Part shown: piece after piece, positions 34,700 to 43,973 of the stretch
Position numbering within the stretch: the first letter of the stretch is position 1
How the letters are laid out: every line of letters begins with the position of its first letter
Assembly: GCF_014840935.1 (NCBI RefSeq)
Contig: NZ_CP062005.1
Coordinates: forward strand, 3,286,001-3,350,000
Source: Halomonas sp. YLGW01
Lineage (GTDB): Bacteria > Pseudomonadota > Gammaproteobacteria > Pseudomonadales > Halomonadaceae
Direction: 5' to 3'
DNA length: 64,000 nt
Notes under the pieces: model-generated
Database searches by the model: none
Seen by the model: the letters and a program-made list of their open reading frames with translations, nothing else
Told to the model about the DNA's origin: nothing
Position numbers and translations under genes: made by a program

Positions 34700-37410
34700 A
34701 GATTCTCGAGCACCGGGCGCTGCGGGGCCCCAACTACTACAGCCGCTACCCGACCATCTTCATGCGCCTGGACATCGGTGAGCTCGAGCAGCGCCCCAGC
34801 GATACCGTCCCCGGCATCGTCGAGCGCCTCAGCGAACTGCTGCCGAGCCTGCAGGAGCATCGTTGCTCGCTTGGCCGCCCCGGTGGCTTTCTCGAGCGCC
34901 TGGCACGCGGCACCTGGGCCGGTCATGTGGTCGAGCATGTGGCGATCGAGCTGCAGAACCTGATCGGTTTCTCGGTGGGCTACGGCAAGACCATCGACAG
35001 CTACGAGGCCGGCGTCTACAACGTCGTCTATCGCTATCGGGACGAGGCCTCCGGCCTCGCCGCCGGGGTCGAGGCGGTCGAGCTGGTTCGCCGCCTGTTC
35101 CACGGCCTCGAGACCGACGTGCCGGCGATCATCGCCCGCCTCAAGGCGGTGCGCGACGCGCACATGCTGGGCCCCTCCACCGCCGCGATCATCGCCGCCG
35201 CCGAGCGTCGCGGCATTCCCTTCCTGCGCCTTAGCGACGACAGCAGCTTCCTTCAGCTGGGCCATGGCCACCGCCAGCGGCGGATTCAGGCGACGGTGAC
35301 CTGCCAGACGGACCTGATCGGCTACAGCATCGCCGACGACAAGCAGTGGACCAAGCAGCTGCTCGGCGATGCCGGGATTCCGGTGCCCCGGGGCGAGGTC
35401 TGCTCCTGCGCCGATGACGCCCTCGAGGTCGCACGACGCTTGGCCTACCCCCTCGCGGTGAAGCCGCTGATCGGCAACCATGGTCGCGGGGTGAGCACCA
35501 ACGTCGAGGACGACCAGGCCCTGCGCGACGCCTTCGACATCGCCGCTCGCCGCCATCCCTCGGTGATCGTCGAGCAATACATCAAGGGCGAGGATCACCG
35601 CCTGCTGGTCATCGACGGCCAGCTGATGGCCGCCGCCCGGCGCCATCCGGCCCATGTGATCGGCGATGGCCTCGCCACGCTTGAGGCGCTGATCGCCCGG
35701 GAGAACGCCGACCCGCGCCGCGGCGTCGGCCACGAGAACCTGCTCACCCAGATCAACATGGACGAGCAGTCGCAGCGGATGATCGGCCAGCAGTGCCTGA
35801 CCCTCGAGAGCGTGATTGCCAAGGACGAGATCGTCTACCTGAAGCCCACGGCGAACCTGAGCACCGGGGGCACGGCCACCGACGTGACCGATGATGTCCA
35901 CCCGGAGGTGCGCTACACGGCGGAGCGCATCGCACGACTCATCGGGCTCGACATCATCGGCATCGACCTGCTGGCCGAGACCCTGAGTCGCCCCCTCGAG
36001 GCACAATCCGCCGCCGTGGTCGAGGTCAACGCCGGGCCCGGTTTCCGCATGCACCTGTCGCCTACCCACGGCCAGGGCCGGGATGTCGGCCAGCCGGTCA
36101 TCGACATGCTGTTTCCGGACAGCGACAGCGATGCCCGCATCCCCATCGTCGCGATCACCGGCACCAACGGCAAGACGACCACGGTGCGCCTGCTCTCGCA
36201 TCTTCTGCGTCAGGCGGGCCGCAAGGTGGGCATGGCCTGCACCGGCACCATCGAGATCGACAGCCATATCATCATGCGCGGCGACTACAGCGGCCCCCAG
36301 GCCGCGTCGATCGTGCTGCGCGAACCGACGGTCGAGTGCGCCGTGCTCGAGGTGGCCCGCGGCGGCATCATGCGCCGCGGGCTCGGGTTCGATGCCTGCG
36401 ACGTGGGCGTGCTGCTCAACATCGCAAGTGACCACCTCGGCGAGCATGACCTTCAGACCCTCGACGAGCTGGCGCGCTGCAAGACGGTGGTGATCGACGC
36501 CGTGCGCCCCGGGGGAACCGCCGTGCTCAATGCCGATGACCCTCGGGTGCTGGCCGCTCAGGAGTGGGCCCGGGGCGACAGCATCCTCTTCACCCTGAAC
36601 CCGGACTCACGCGCCATCCGTCAGCATGTCCATGAGCAGGGGGTGGCCTTCACCGTCCACCACGACGGCCTGGTAATGCGTCAGGGCCGCGTCGAGGCCG
36701 AGATCATCCCCGTCGCCGAGGTGCCGATCACCTTCGAGGGCCACGCCCGCTTCAACGTCGCCAATGCCCTGGCGGCCAGCGCCGCCGCCTACGCCCTGGG
36801 GCTGTCGCTGGCCGACATCCGTCTGGGCCTTAATACCTTTCACCCGACGCCCGGACAGAACCCCGGACGCACCAACCTAATCGAGGTCGACGGCCTGAAG
36901 GTGCTGATCGACTACGGGCACAACGTGCCGGCCCTCGACGCCCTGGCCGAACTGGTCAGCGCGCTGCCGGCCGAGCGACGCATCGGCGTGGCCAGTGCCC
37001 CGGGCAATCGCCGCGATGAGGATCTCGTCGCCCTGGGCGAACGGCTGGCCGGGATGCTCGACGTCATCGTCATCTGCGAGACCGACCCCCGCGGCCGCCC
37101 CCACGGCGAAGCCGCCGGTCTGCTGCGGGACGGTGCCGCCTCGCGGTCGGGGGCCTGTCGAACCGAGTACATCATGGACGAGCAGCAGGCCGTCGACCGG
37201 GCCTTCGCGGAGGCCAGCGACGGTGATCTGCTGGTGCTGCTGATCGATGATGTCACGGGGACCCTCGAGCGCCTCAAGGAACGTCTCAAGGAGCCTCCCA
37301 AAGAGCCCCCCAAGGAAAGTATCAAGGCACGCGGCACCGCGCCGAGCGGCTCGCCCGCCGAGCCACAGGACGCAAGCGACCTCGCCTCGCGAGGTGACCG
37401 CCCATGCTGA
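34696..37410 (+). CDS. cphA: Cyanophycin synthetase
   Basis: 904 residues. N-terminal region (ILEHRALRGPNYYSRYPTIF), an ATP-grasp domain (AVKPLIGNHGRGVSTNV; YIKGEDHRLLVIDG; VNAGPGFRMHL) and a Mur-ligase domain with P-loop GTNGKTTT near residue 487 and FHPTPGQNPGR later. It alternately adds aspartate and arginine to make multi-L-arginyl-poly-aspartate granules. The last 40 residues include a Lys/Glu/Pro repeat (LKERLKEPPKEPPKES) beyond the usual end. It overlaps iadA by 7 bases. Confidence 0.95.
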   Translation: MKILEHRALRGPNYYSRYPTIFMRLDIGELEQRPSDTVPGIVERLSELLPSLQEHRCSLGRPGGFLERLARGTWAGHVVEHVAIELQNLIGFSVGYGKTIDSYEAGVYNVVYRYRDEASGLAAGVEAVELVRRLFHGLETDVPAIIARLKAVRDAHMLGPSTAAIIAAAERRGIPFLRLSDDSSFLQLGHGHRQRRIQATVTCQTDLIGYSIADDKQWTKQLLGDAGIPVPRGEVCSCADDALEVARRLAYPLAVKPLIGNHGRGVSTNVEDDQALRDAFDIAARRHPSVIVEQYIKGEDHRLLVIDGQLMAAARRHPAHVIGDGLATLEALIARENADPRRGVGHENLLTQINMDEQSQRMIGQQCLTLESVIAKDEIVYLKPTANLSTGGTATDVTDDVHPEVRYTAERIARLIGLDIIGIDLLAETLSRPLEAQSAAVVEVNAGPGFRMHLSPTHGQGRDVGQPVIDMLFPDSDSDARIPIVAITGTNGKTTTVRLLSHLLRQAGRKVGMACTGTIEIDSHIIMRGDYSGPQAASIVLREPTVECAVLEVARGGIMRRGLGFDACDVGVLLNIASDHLGEHDLQTLDELARCKTVVIDAVRPGGTAVLNADDPRVLAAQEWARGDSILFTLNPDSRAIRQHVHEQGVAFTVHHDGLVMRQGRVEAEIIPVAEVPITFEGHARFNVANALAASAAAYALGLSLADIRLGLNTFHPTPGQNPGRTNLIEVDGLKVLIDYGHNVPALDALAELVSALPAERRIGVASAPGNRRDEDLVALGERLAGMLDVIVICETDPRGRPHGEAAGLLRDGAASRSGACRTEYIMDEQQAVDRAFAEASDGDLLVLLIDDVTGTLERLKERLKEPPKEPPKESIKARGTAPSGSPAEPQDASDLASRGDRPC

Positions 37411-38579
37411 CCGGCCATCCCCCGGAGTCAGAGCTGCTGACCCTGCTGCGCGTGGGCCGCATCCAGGCCCCCGAGCGCCTCGAGGCCACCAACATCCTGA
37501 TCGCCGGCGGCCGTATCGCGGCGCTCGGGCGCGACCTGGACGTGCCGACGGGCTGGCCGGTGCGGGTGGTGGAGGCCCCGGACCTGATCGCCGTGCCCGC
37601 CTTCATCGACCAGCACGTGCACGTGACCGGCGGTGGCGGCGAGGGGGGCGGCGGATCACGCTGCCCGGAGATCACCGCCCAGGAGATCGCGGCCATGGGT
37701 ATCGGCACCGTGGTGGGGGTGCTGGGCACCGACGGCATCAGCCGCTCGCCGGCGGACCTGCTGGCCAAGGTGCGCGACCTGCGCGCCGAGGGGATCGCCG
37801 CCTACATGTACACCGGATCCTATCGCGTGCCGCCGCCGACTCTCACCGGCGACCTGCAACGCGACCTGGCCTGGATCCCCGAGGTCATCGGCCTGGGGGA
37901 GATCGCGATCTCGGATCACCGCTCGAGCCAGCCCCGCCAGGACGAGCTCGAGCGGCTGGTCAGCGAGGTCCGGGTCGGCGCCATGCTGGCCGGCAAGCGC
38001 GGCATCTGCCACTTCCATGTCGGCGACGGCCCGCGGGGGCTTGAGCCACTGCGCCGGCTGCTCACCGACACGGAGATTCCCGCCGAGCAGGTGATTCCCA
38101 CCCATGTGAACCGCCACCGCGCCCTCCTCGAGGAGGCCGCCGACTATGCGCTGACCTTCAATGCCTGCGTGGATGTGACCGCCTTCGACGACGCCGACGA
38201 GGACGACCTGAGCGGCTTCGGTGCGGTGGCGTGGTTGCTTGCGCGCGGCGTGCCGGTCGAGCGCATCACCCTGAGCTCCGACTGCAATGGCAGCCTGCCC
38301 GAGTTCGATGCCCAGGGTGGCTACCTCGGCATGCGGGTGGCGCGCAACGCCACCCTGATCGCCGACTGGCAACGCCTGGTGCACGAGCAGGTACTGACAC
38401 TCGATCAGGCCCTGGGCCTGATCTCGGGGAATGTGGCTCGGGTGCTGGGGCTGCACGAGCACAAGGGCCGCCTGGCCGTGGGCTTCGATGCCGACGTGAC
38501 CCTGCTCGACAGCGCCCTCACGCCGCAGCAGACCTACGTGACGGGGCGCTGTGTCTATTCCCAAGATTCACCGCGCTAG
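37404..38579 (+). CDS. iadA: Isoaspartyl dipeptidase
   Basis: 391 residues, amidohydrolase superfamily: FIDQHVHVTGGGGEGG with the HxH metal motif, further metal residues in CHFHVGDG and PTHVNRH, and catalytic Asp in LSSDCNGS. It splits beta-Asp-X dipeptides; after CphB action this yields aspartate and arginine. Third gene of the cyanophycin operon, closing the recycling path. The arginine can feed the aruH product encoded nearby. Confidence 0.93.
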   Translation: MLTGHPPESELLTLLRVGRIQAPERLEATNILIAGGRIAALGRDLDVPTGWPVRVVEAPDLIAVPAFIDQHVHVTGGGGEGGGGSRCPEITAQEIAAMGIGTVVGVLGTDGISRSPADLLAKVRDLRAEGIAAYMYTGSYRVPPPTLTGDLQRDLAWIPEVIGLGEIAISDHRSSQPRQDELERLVSEVRVGAMLAGKRGICHFHVGDGPRGLEPLRRLLTDTEIPAEQVIPTHVNRHRALLEEAADYALTFNACVDVTAFDDADEDDLSGFGAVAWLLARGVPVERITLSSDCNGSLPEFDAQGGYLGMRVARNATLIADWQRLVHEQVLTLDQALGLISGNVARVLGLHEHKGRLAVGFDADVTLLDSALTPQQTYVTGRCVYSQDSPR

Positions 38580-38622
38580 AAGGTTCAACACGCTAGGTAG
38601 TTGGCTTCGCAGGCCACGCCCT

Positions 38623-39384
38623 TCAGCTCAGCAGCCGCTCGAGGCCGAGCCAGGCCAGGCGCAGCGACAGCAGGGTGAGCACCCCTTTGAAGATCCCGTC
38701 GAAGTGCGCCTCGCTGAGCCGCTTGAGCAGGCGAAGGCCCAGCCAGGTGCCGGCGAGCCCCGCGCCGATCATCGCCGCCATCAGCCAGAGCCAGTCGTGG
38801 AAGACGAAGCCGGCCACCCCGAACACGAAGGCCTTGGTGAGATGCTGAAGGCTCATGCAGGCGGAGAAGGTCGCCACCCGCGCCATGCGCTCGGGCTGGG
38901 CATGCTTGATGAAGGCGCCGACCAGCGGACCGCTGGCGCCGATCAGGCTCGAGAGCAGGGTGGTCACGGCGCCGGCCAGCAGGGTGCCGGTGCGCCCCAG
39001 CACCCGGGCCGGCGGCGACGGCCCCCAGCAGGAGAACAGCACGAAGCCGGCGATGGCGAGCTCCAGCACGCCCGCCGGCAGCCGCACCAGCAGCCAGGCG
39101 GCGAGCAGGGCACCGAGCACCACCCCCGGCAGGAAGGATACGATCACGCGTCGATCGATATGCCGCCAGGTGAGGCTCGCCCGGCCGGCATTGGAGCCCA
39201 GCTGCACCATGCCATGTACCGGGATCAGGGCCGCGGCCGGCATCACCTGGGCCATGGCGATGATCAGCAGGGTGCCGCCGCCGATGCCGGCACTCGCCGA
39301 GAGCATCGAGGTCAGTATCGACAGGGCCACCAGGCCCAGGTTGAGCCAGGCGGGCAGAGGAGAGAGCAGATCGAGCAGGGGCAT
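38623..39384 (-). CDS. TSUP (TauE/SafE) family membrane transporter
   Basis: 253 residues, about eight membrane helices in two related halves: LSASAGIGGGTLLIIAMAQV and LLSSLIGASGPLVGAFIKHA carry the duplicated TSUP motif. The family exports sulfite, sulfoacetate or other small anions; substrate unknown. It converges on iadA with 43 bases between the stops and has no linked genes. Confidence 0.85.
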   Translation of the reverse strand: MPLLDLLSPLPAWLNLGLVALSILTSMLSASAGIGGGTLLIIAMAQVMPAAALIPVHGMVQLGSNAGRASLTWRHIDRRVIVSFLPGVVLGALLAAWLLVRLPAGVLELAIAGFVLFSCWGPSPPARVLGRTGTLLAGAVTTLLSSLIGASGPLVGAFIKHAQPERMARVATFSACMSLQHLTKAFVFGVAGFVFHDWLWLMAAMIGAGLAGTWLGLRLLKRLSEAHFDGIFKGVLTLLSLRLAWLGLERLLS

Positions 39385-39657
39385 GGGCGCCGTCCGGTGG
39401 CCAAGGGCGCTTCACTATAGCAAGACACGACGCCGGCTCGAGCACTGCGCCCGCAGCTGAAAACGGAGGATGTCGCCGCGCCGCCCTGCTTCCGCCATCC
39501 TGCTCGCCGTATCGGCCGAGCTGGCACAGCGCCAGAACAACTACAACGGCGTCAGATGAGGGATCTGAAGGGATTCATCCGGGCCTCTTGGCAATTGGCC
39601 GGGACCACCTATGCCCAAGCAGGCTCCAGATGAACACCCTTCCGAGAGAGATCGCTG

Positions 39658-40623
39658 TCAGGCGTCAGAGAAATCGAGGGCATGTTGAAGCACGGGCCAA
39701 GCCGGTTCTCCCTCGCGGGTGGTCACTCCATCGACAAACTCCTGAATGCGCTCGGGGTGCTGGCGAATCCACGCCTGCGCTACGTCTTCAGGATCCCGCC
39801 CCTCATGGCTGTACCCTCGAATCATGGCACTCTGATCATCGGCCGTGAAGGCCAACTGCTCGAGTAGCTGCCTGGCATTGGGATGCGACTCGGCAAAGGC
39901 TGGGTTGAGCAGGGTACGGATTTCGGTGTGCCCACCGTTGGCGCCCCACATACCCTGAGGGTCATCCAAGTAAACCATGTCATATTCGACGTTCATCCAG
40001 TGCGGCGTCCAGGCATGAAAGACGACCCACTCCTGCTCCTCGATGGCATGCTCAACGGCGCTTAGCATGCCGGGTGTGGACGTCTCGCTCAGGGACCAGT
40101 CACCGAGGCCGTAGGTATCGTTATCCAGTTCCCGATGCAGTATATCGCTCGCACCTGAGCCCACTTCAATGGAATAGATCCTGCTATCGAAACGGGCGGC
40201 ATCAGCGTCCAGATCCTCAGTCGAGGTGACGCCGGCTTCAGCCACATAACGCGGAACGGCAAGGCCGATACGCCCCCCTTCAACGTTACTCCCAATATCC
40301 AGCAGCGTGCCTCGTTCAACATGCTTGTCGTAAATGCTTTGTTGGTTTGGCAGCCAGCCCGCCAAAAAGACATCTACGTCACCGAGTCGCAGGGCCTCGT
40401 AAGTAATGGCCACGGAGACTTCCTGTTGGCTCGTTTGATACCCCAGGTTATCCAGCAGAGTCGATACGACAGCTGTCTTGACGGTTACACCAGGCCAAGG
40501 TGGCACGGAGAACCTGACATCGGCACTCTCCGATGCCATCGATGACGGCGTCATCAAGAATGATGAAATGGCCAATGTAGAAGCGGCCATGCAAGAAGGC
40601 AGAAAAACACGCGATTCTTTCAC
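39658..40623 (-). CDS. Glycine betaine/choline-type ABC substrate-binding protein
   Basis: 321 residues from a GTG (complement 40621-40623) with GAGGAG 5 bases upstream. Signal peptide ends near SSMA-SE. OpuAC-type: VRFSVPPWPGVTVKTAVVST, FLAGWLPNQQ, HAWTPHWMNVEYD. DNA around it is less GC-rich than most of the window. It lies behind the LysR gene and probably belongs functionally to the quaternary-amine operon at 41956. No permease partner nearby. Confidence 0.87.
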   Translation of the reverse strand: MKESRVFLPSCMAASTLAISSFLMTPSSMASESADVRFSVPPWPGVTVKTAVVSTLLDNLGYQTSQQEVSVAITYEALRLGDVDVFLAGWLPNQQSIYDKHVERGTLLDIGSNVEGGRIGLAVPRYVAEAGVTSTEDLDADAARFDSRIYSIEVGSGASDILHRELDNDTYGLGDWSLSETSTPGMLSAVEHAIEEQEWVVFHAWTPHWMNVEYDMVYLDDPQGMWGANGGHTEIRTLLNPAFAESHPNARQLLEQLAFTADDQSAMIRGYSHEGRDPEDVAQAWIRQHPERIQEFVDGVTTREGEPAWPVLQHALDFSDA

Positions 40624-40733
40624 ACAAACTCCTCAGTGGTAATAATTCGAGTAAAACGTTTGCCTCGCGGATTGCTATGATGGTTTACGCGAAACGTCGG
40701 TGATGTCATGTAGCGAACAGCGCCACTTCTTCT

Positions 40734-41648
40734 TCACTCCCATTCACTCCCAGAGCCCCTCAGCGGCTCTTGGAAAGACGCAACGAGCCAGTCACGAAAT
40801 TTTTTCGCCTCTCGCGAGAGCGAGTGACCGGGACGTGTCAGCAGGAAGAGCCCCTCCTCCACTGTTAAACGCAACTGAAAAGGGGCAACCAGGCGACCGC
40901 TATCAAGGAGACCCTGAAATTGCGGTAAACGCCCCAGCGTCACGCCACGCCCATTTTCGGCGATGGTCGCCGCCACCATCTCGCTGTCCAACTGAAGGGT
41001 ATTGAGCTCCTTCAGCTTCCCGGCAGCATGGCTCTCAAGCCAGTCAGGCCACCCTCGTTCATAGCCGAATACATGCAACAGCGGATACTGGTGCAATAGC
41101 CCAATCGCATCGTCGTCGAACGACTCTCCACATAACTCCGGTGCCACCATCGGTGTCACCACATCATGGGACAGGCGCTCGCTGTTATAGCCGGCCCAGC
41201 TGCCGAGACCATGGCGTATCTCGAGTTCGGCAGTCATCGATTCATTATCTGCCGGCCATACACCCGTGATGATGCGTAACGGTATCTCCGGGTGAGCGCA
41301 TTGAAACTCATGCAGCCGCGGTGCCAGCCACAGACTCGCCAGCGATGCCGGAAAGCGAACCGTCAACGGCGGCCGCTGGCTGTGGAAGAGATCGCCGACG
41401 CCGAGTTCCAGCATATCCAGCGCGCCTGTCACGCTGGGGAGCAAGGCCGCACCTGCATCGGTCAACAAGATCCCGCCATGGACACGCTGAAAGAGCGCAT
41501 CCCCGAGCCAGTCCTCCAGCAACCTGACGTGCTGACTGATCGCCGAAGGGGTCAGCGCCAGCTCGTCGGCAGCGGCCGTGAAACTCAGCAACCTGGCCGA
41601 CGCTTCGAAGGTACGAAGCCAGGTGAGAGAGGGTAGTGACCGGTGCAA
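40734..41648 (-). CDS. LysR-family regulator (GcvA-like)
   Basis: 304 residues from a TTG (complement 41646-41648): AGAGGG lies 8 bases upstream and translation begins LHRSLPSLTWLRTFEASARL, the usual GcvA-type start. A longer frame from GTG 41771 has no such support. N-terminal winged HTH (FTAAADELALTPSAISQHVRLLE) and a LysR effector domain. Divergent from the operon at 41956, its probable target, across a 307-base gap holding a perfect palindrome (41814-41850). Confidence 0.9.
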   Translation of the reverse strand: MHRSLPSLTWLRTFEASARLLSFTAAADELALTPSAISQHVRLLEDWLGDALFQRVHGGILLTDAGAALLPSVTGALDMLELGVGDLFHSQRPPLTVRFPASLASLWLAPRLHEFQCAHPEIPLRIITGVWPADNESMTAELEIRHGLGSWAGYNSERLSHDVVTPMVAPELCGESFDDDAIGLLHQYPLLHVFGYERGWPDWLESHAAGKLKELNTLQLDSEMVAATIAENGRGVTLGRLPQFQGLLDSGRLVAPFQLRLTVEEGLFLLTRPGHSLSREAKKFRDWLVASFQEPLRGSGSEWE

Positions 41649-41813
41649 TTTTGTATCCCTCTTTTCAAGATTAAAAAGACTTAATAGCGACCGTACTTCT
41701 TCATGTTTCCTGCCCAGAAAGACAGCTGATGATGGCTGAATCACCTCGACAGCTGACACCAGGACGGTCACCAGTATAGAAGAGTAAAGCGAGGAAAAGT
41801 CATGCCATATACC

Positions 41814-41850
41814 ACGATAAATTTTCCCCTCCAGGGGGAAAATTTATCGT
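41814..41850. promoter_or_regulatory. Perfect 16-base inverted repeat in the LysR/dioxygenase gap
   Basis: Arms ACGATAAATTTTCCCC and GGGGAAAATTTATCGT flank a 5-base loop (TCCAG). There is no T-run after the arms, and it sits 105 bases before the dioxygenase start and 165 bases from the LysR start. The position suggests an operator or an RNA leader structure rather than a terminator. The rest of the 307-base gap shows nothing else. Confidence 0.85.
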
Positions 41851-41955
41851 TTGTTGAGGACCGCCCCCCTCCCTAGGATTTCTGCATTCGACGGCTCTGG
41901 CCCAGCCACATGTGTGAGCCGTAGTTCCTGTCAACGAATCATGGAGCCCCGATGC

Positions 41956-43188
41956 ATGAATGAGCAGATCCTGGAAGCAGCCACGCCAACTGCCCAATGT
42001 CACCACACCGTGACCGCTCTAGAACGGCGTGATCGCGACCTGGTCGTGCATTGGGCGGATGGCCACGCGAGTCGCTTCAATGTCCTGTGGCTACGTGACA
42101 ACTGCAGCAGCGGCGGCGACAAGCTCTCCGCAATCCGCAGCTTCAGCCTCGACAGGGTGGACCCGGAACTGAGCATCGCCGATGCCAAGGTCACAGCCGA
42201 GGGCGACATCGAGCTCACCTGGTCCCCCGAGCCCCACCGCTCGACATTCTCGTCCACCTGGCTTCGGTCACACTGCTACGAGCCATCGAGCCGCCAGGCG
42301 CGCAAGCGTCGCCCCGAGCTGTGGAACCGCACGGAGCGGCAACACGACTGGCCCAGGGTGGACTTCGATACCGTCCGCGCCAGTCAAGCGGGACACCTCG
42401 CCCTGCTGGAATCCGTGGCCGACTATGGCTTCGTCCTGGTGGACAGCGTCCCGGCCACTGCCGAGGGCACCGAAGAGCTCGCCAGCTATATCGCCTATAT
42501 CCGCGAGACCGACTTCGGGCGCATCTTCGACATCGTCTCGGAGCCTAACGTCTGGGACCTTTCACAGTCCGAACAGGCACTGCACCCGCATACGGATGAC
42601 CCCTACCGCTATTCGCCCCCGGGGATCAGCATGCTGCACTGCCTGCAGGCGAGTGAATCCGACGGAGGCATCTCCCAGATCGTGGACGGCTTCGCGGTCT
42701 GTGAGGCGCTGCGTCACCAAGATCCTGCCGCTTTCGAGCTACTCGCCACCACCCCGATGCCGTTCGTGCGCTACCGGGAGGACCCGGTTCCCCAGGGCGC
42801 CGATGTCCACCTGCGCGCCCTGGCGCCGATCATCAAGCTGGATCGTGACGGGGAGGTCTGTGGTTTCCGCTTTCACGAGCGCTCCATCGCGCCGCTCGAC
42901 ATCGCCCCCACGGCCATGGATGACGTCTACCGTGCCCTGATCAAGCTCGCCACCCTCGTCTACAGCGAGGAGTTCATGGTCAGCCGCCAGCTCGCCCCGG
43001 GGCAGGCGATCGTCTTCGACAATCAGCGCGTGCTGCATGGCCGCACGGGCTTCGAGGGCCTGACCCAGCGCCGTCATATGCGCATCTGCACGACGGACCG
43101 TGACCAGTTCCATAGCCGGCTGCGGCTCCTGCTTTCCCGGGAAGGCCGCGAGGGCGCCCACTTCGAGCTGCCCAATGGTGCGGTCTGA
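41956..43188 (+). CDS. Butyrobetaine-hydroxylase-like 2-oxoglutarate dioxygenase
   Basis: 410 residues from the ATG at 41956 (GGAG 9 bases upstream). N-terminal DUF971-like domain (VHWADGHASRFNVLWLRDNC, one Cys only) and TauD domain with H212-x-D214 (HPHTDDPYRYSPPG) and the distal His in QRVLHGR. HTDD differs from both HTDL (24407) and HTDN (28045, 54472), pointing to another substrate. First gene of an operon with an SDR, betaine-aldehyde dehydrogenase and GMC oxidoreductase; it may hydroxylate a trimethylamine compound that then yields betaine aldehyde. Confidence 0.85.
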   Translation: MNEQILEAATPTAQCHHTVTALERRDRDLVVHWADGHASRFNVLWLRDNCSSGGDKLSAIRSFSLDRVDPELSIADAKVTAEGDIELTWSPEPHRSTFSSTWLRSHCYEPSSRQARKRRPELWNRTERQHDWPRVDFDTVRASQAGHLALLESVADYGFVLVDSVPATAEGTEELASYIAYIRETDFGRIFDIVSEPNVWDLSQSEQALHPHTDDPYRYSPPGISMLHCLQASESDGGISQIVDGFAVCEALRHQDPAAFELLATTPMPFVRYREDPVPQGADVHLRALAPIIKLDRDGEVCGFRFHERSIAPLDIAPTAMDDVYRALIKLATLVYSEEFMVSRQLAPGQAIVFDNQRVLHGRTGFEGLTQRRHMRICTTDRDQFHSRLRLLLSREGREGAHFELPNGAV

Positions 43189-43219
43189 ACCGTCTCACCA
43201 ACCTCTCGGGAGGCCCTCT

Positions 43220-43954
43220 ATGATGCGCGAACACCCCGTGGCCATCGTCACGGGCGGCGCGGGCGGTATCGGCCTGGAAATTGCTCGTGGCCTGCTGGCC
43301 CATGGACATACCGTCTACCTCACGTCTCGCGATGCGGAAGCCGCCAAATGTGCCTCCGCTACGCTCGTCGCCGAAATGCCGGCGGGCACTCCGCTACCCT
43401 ATGCCCTCGATGTGACGGACCACGAGGGCCTCGCCGACCTGATCGAGCTGCTGACGCAGCGTCACGGGCGATTGGATGTGCTGGTCAACAATGCCGGGAT
43501 CTATCTCGAGGCCCCCCATCGACAACCGGCCCGACCCACGCTGGCCCTGGAGCAGCCGGTGGCGATGGTGCGTGAGAGCCTGGACACCAATCTGCTCGGC
43601 GCCTATCGCCTGACCCAGCTCGTCGTGCCCCTGATGCAACGCCAGCAATTCGGCCGGGTGGTCAATGTATCGAGCGGGTCCGGGCAGCTGGCCGACATGG
43701 GCGGTGGCGACGTCGGCTACCGACTGTCCAAGGCCGCTCTCAACGCCATGACGCGCGTCTTTGCCGCGGAGCTCGCCGACAGCGGCATCCTGGTCAATGC
43801 CATGTGTCCCGGTTGGGTCCAATCCGATGTCGGCGGCCCGGCGGCGCCCCTGACGCCCGCCGAGGGCGCGGATACCGCTATCTGGCTAGCCACTCTGCCC
43901 GAAGACGGCCCGACCGGTGGCTTCTTTCGCCATCGCGCCCCCATCGCCTGGTAA
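43220..43954 (+). CDS. Short-chain dehydrogenase/reductase
   Basis: 244 residues; GGGAGG at 43208-43213 serves ATG 43220 or 43223. NAD(P) loop TGGAGGIGLE, NNAG (LVNNAGIYLE), Ser in VNVSSGSG, and YRLSK with the YxxxK pair; carbonyl-reductase-like C-terminus (MCPGWVQSDVGG). It would oxidise the alcohol made by the dioxygenase encoded 31 bases upstream. Substrate unknown. Confidence 0.88.
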   Translation: MMREHPVAIVTGGAGGIGLEIARGLLAHGHTVYLTSRDAEAAKCASATLVAEMPAGTPLPYALDVTDHEGLADLIELLTQRHGRLDVLVNNAGIYLEAPHRQPARPTLALEQPVAMVRESLDTNLLGAYRLTQLVVPLMQRQQFGRVVNVSSGSGQLADMGGGDVGYRLSKAALNAMTRVFAAELADSGILVNAMCPGWVQSDVGGPAAPLTPAEGADTAIWLATLPEDGPTGGFFRHRAPIAW

Positions 43955-43973
43955 CCAAAAGGAGTACTGCTAC

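Noticed and set aside
34645-36447. 600-codon frame antisense to cphA
   Set aside because: Overlaps the conserved cyanophycin synthetase entirely and shows no domain.
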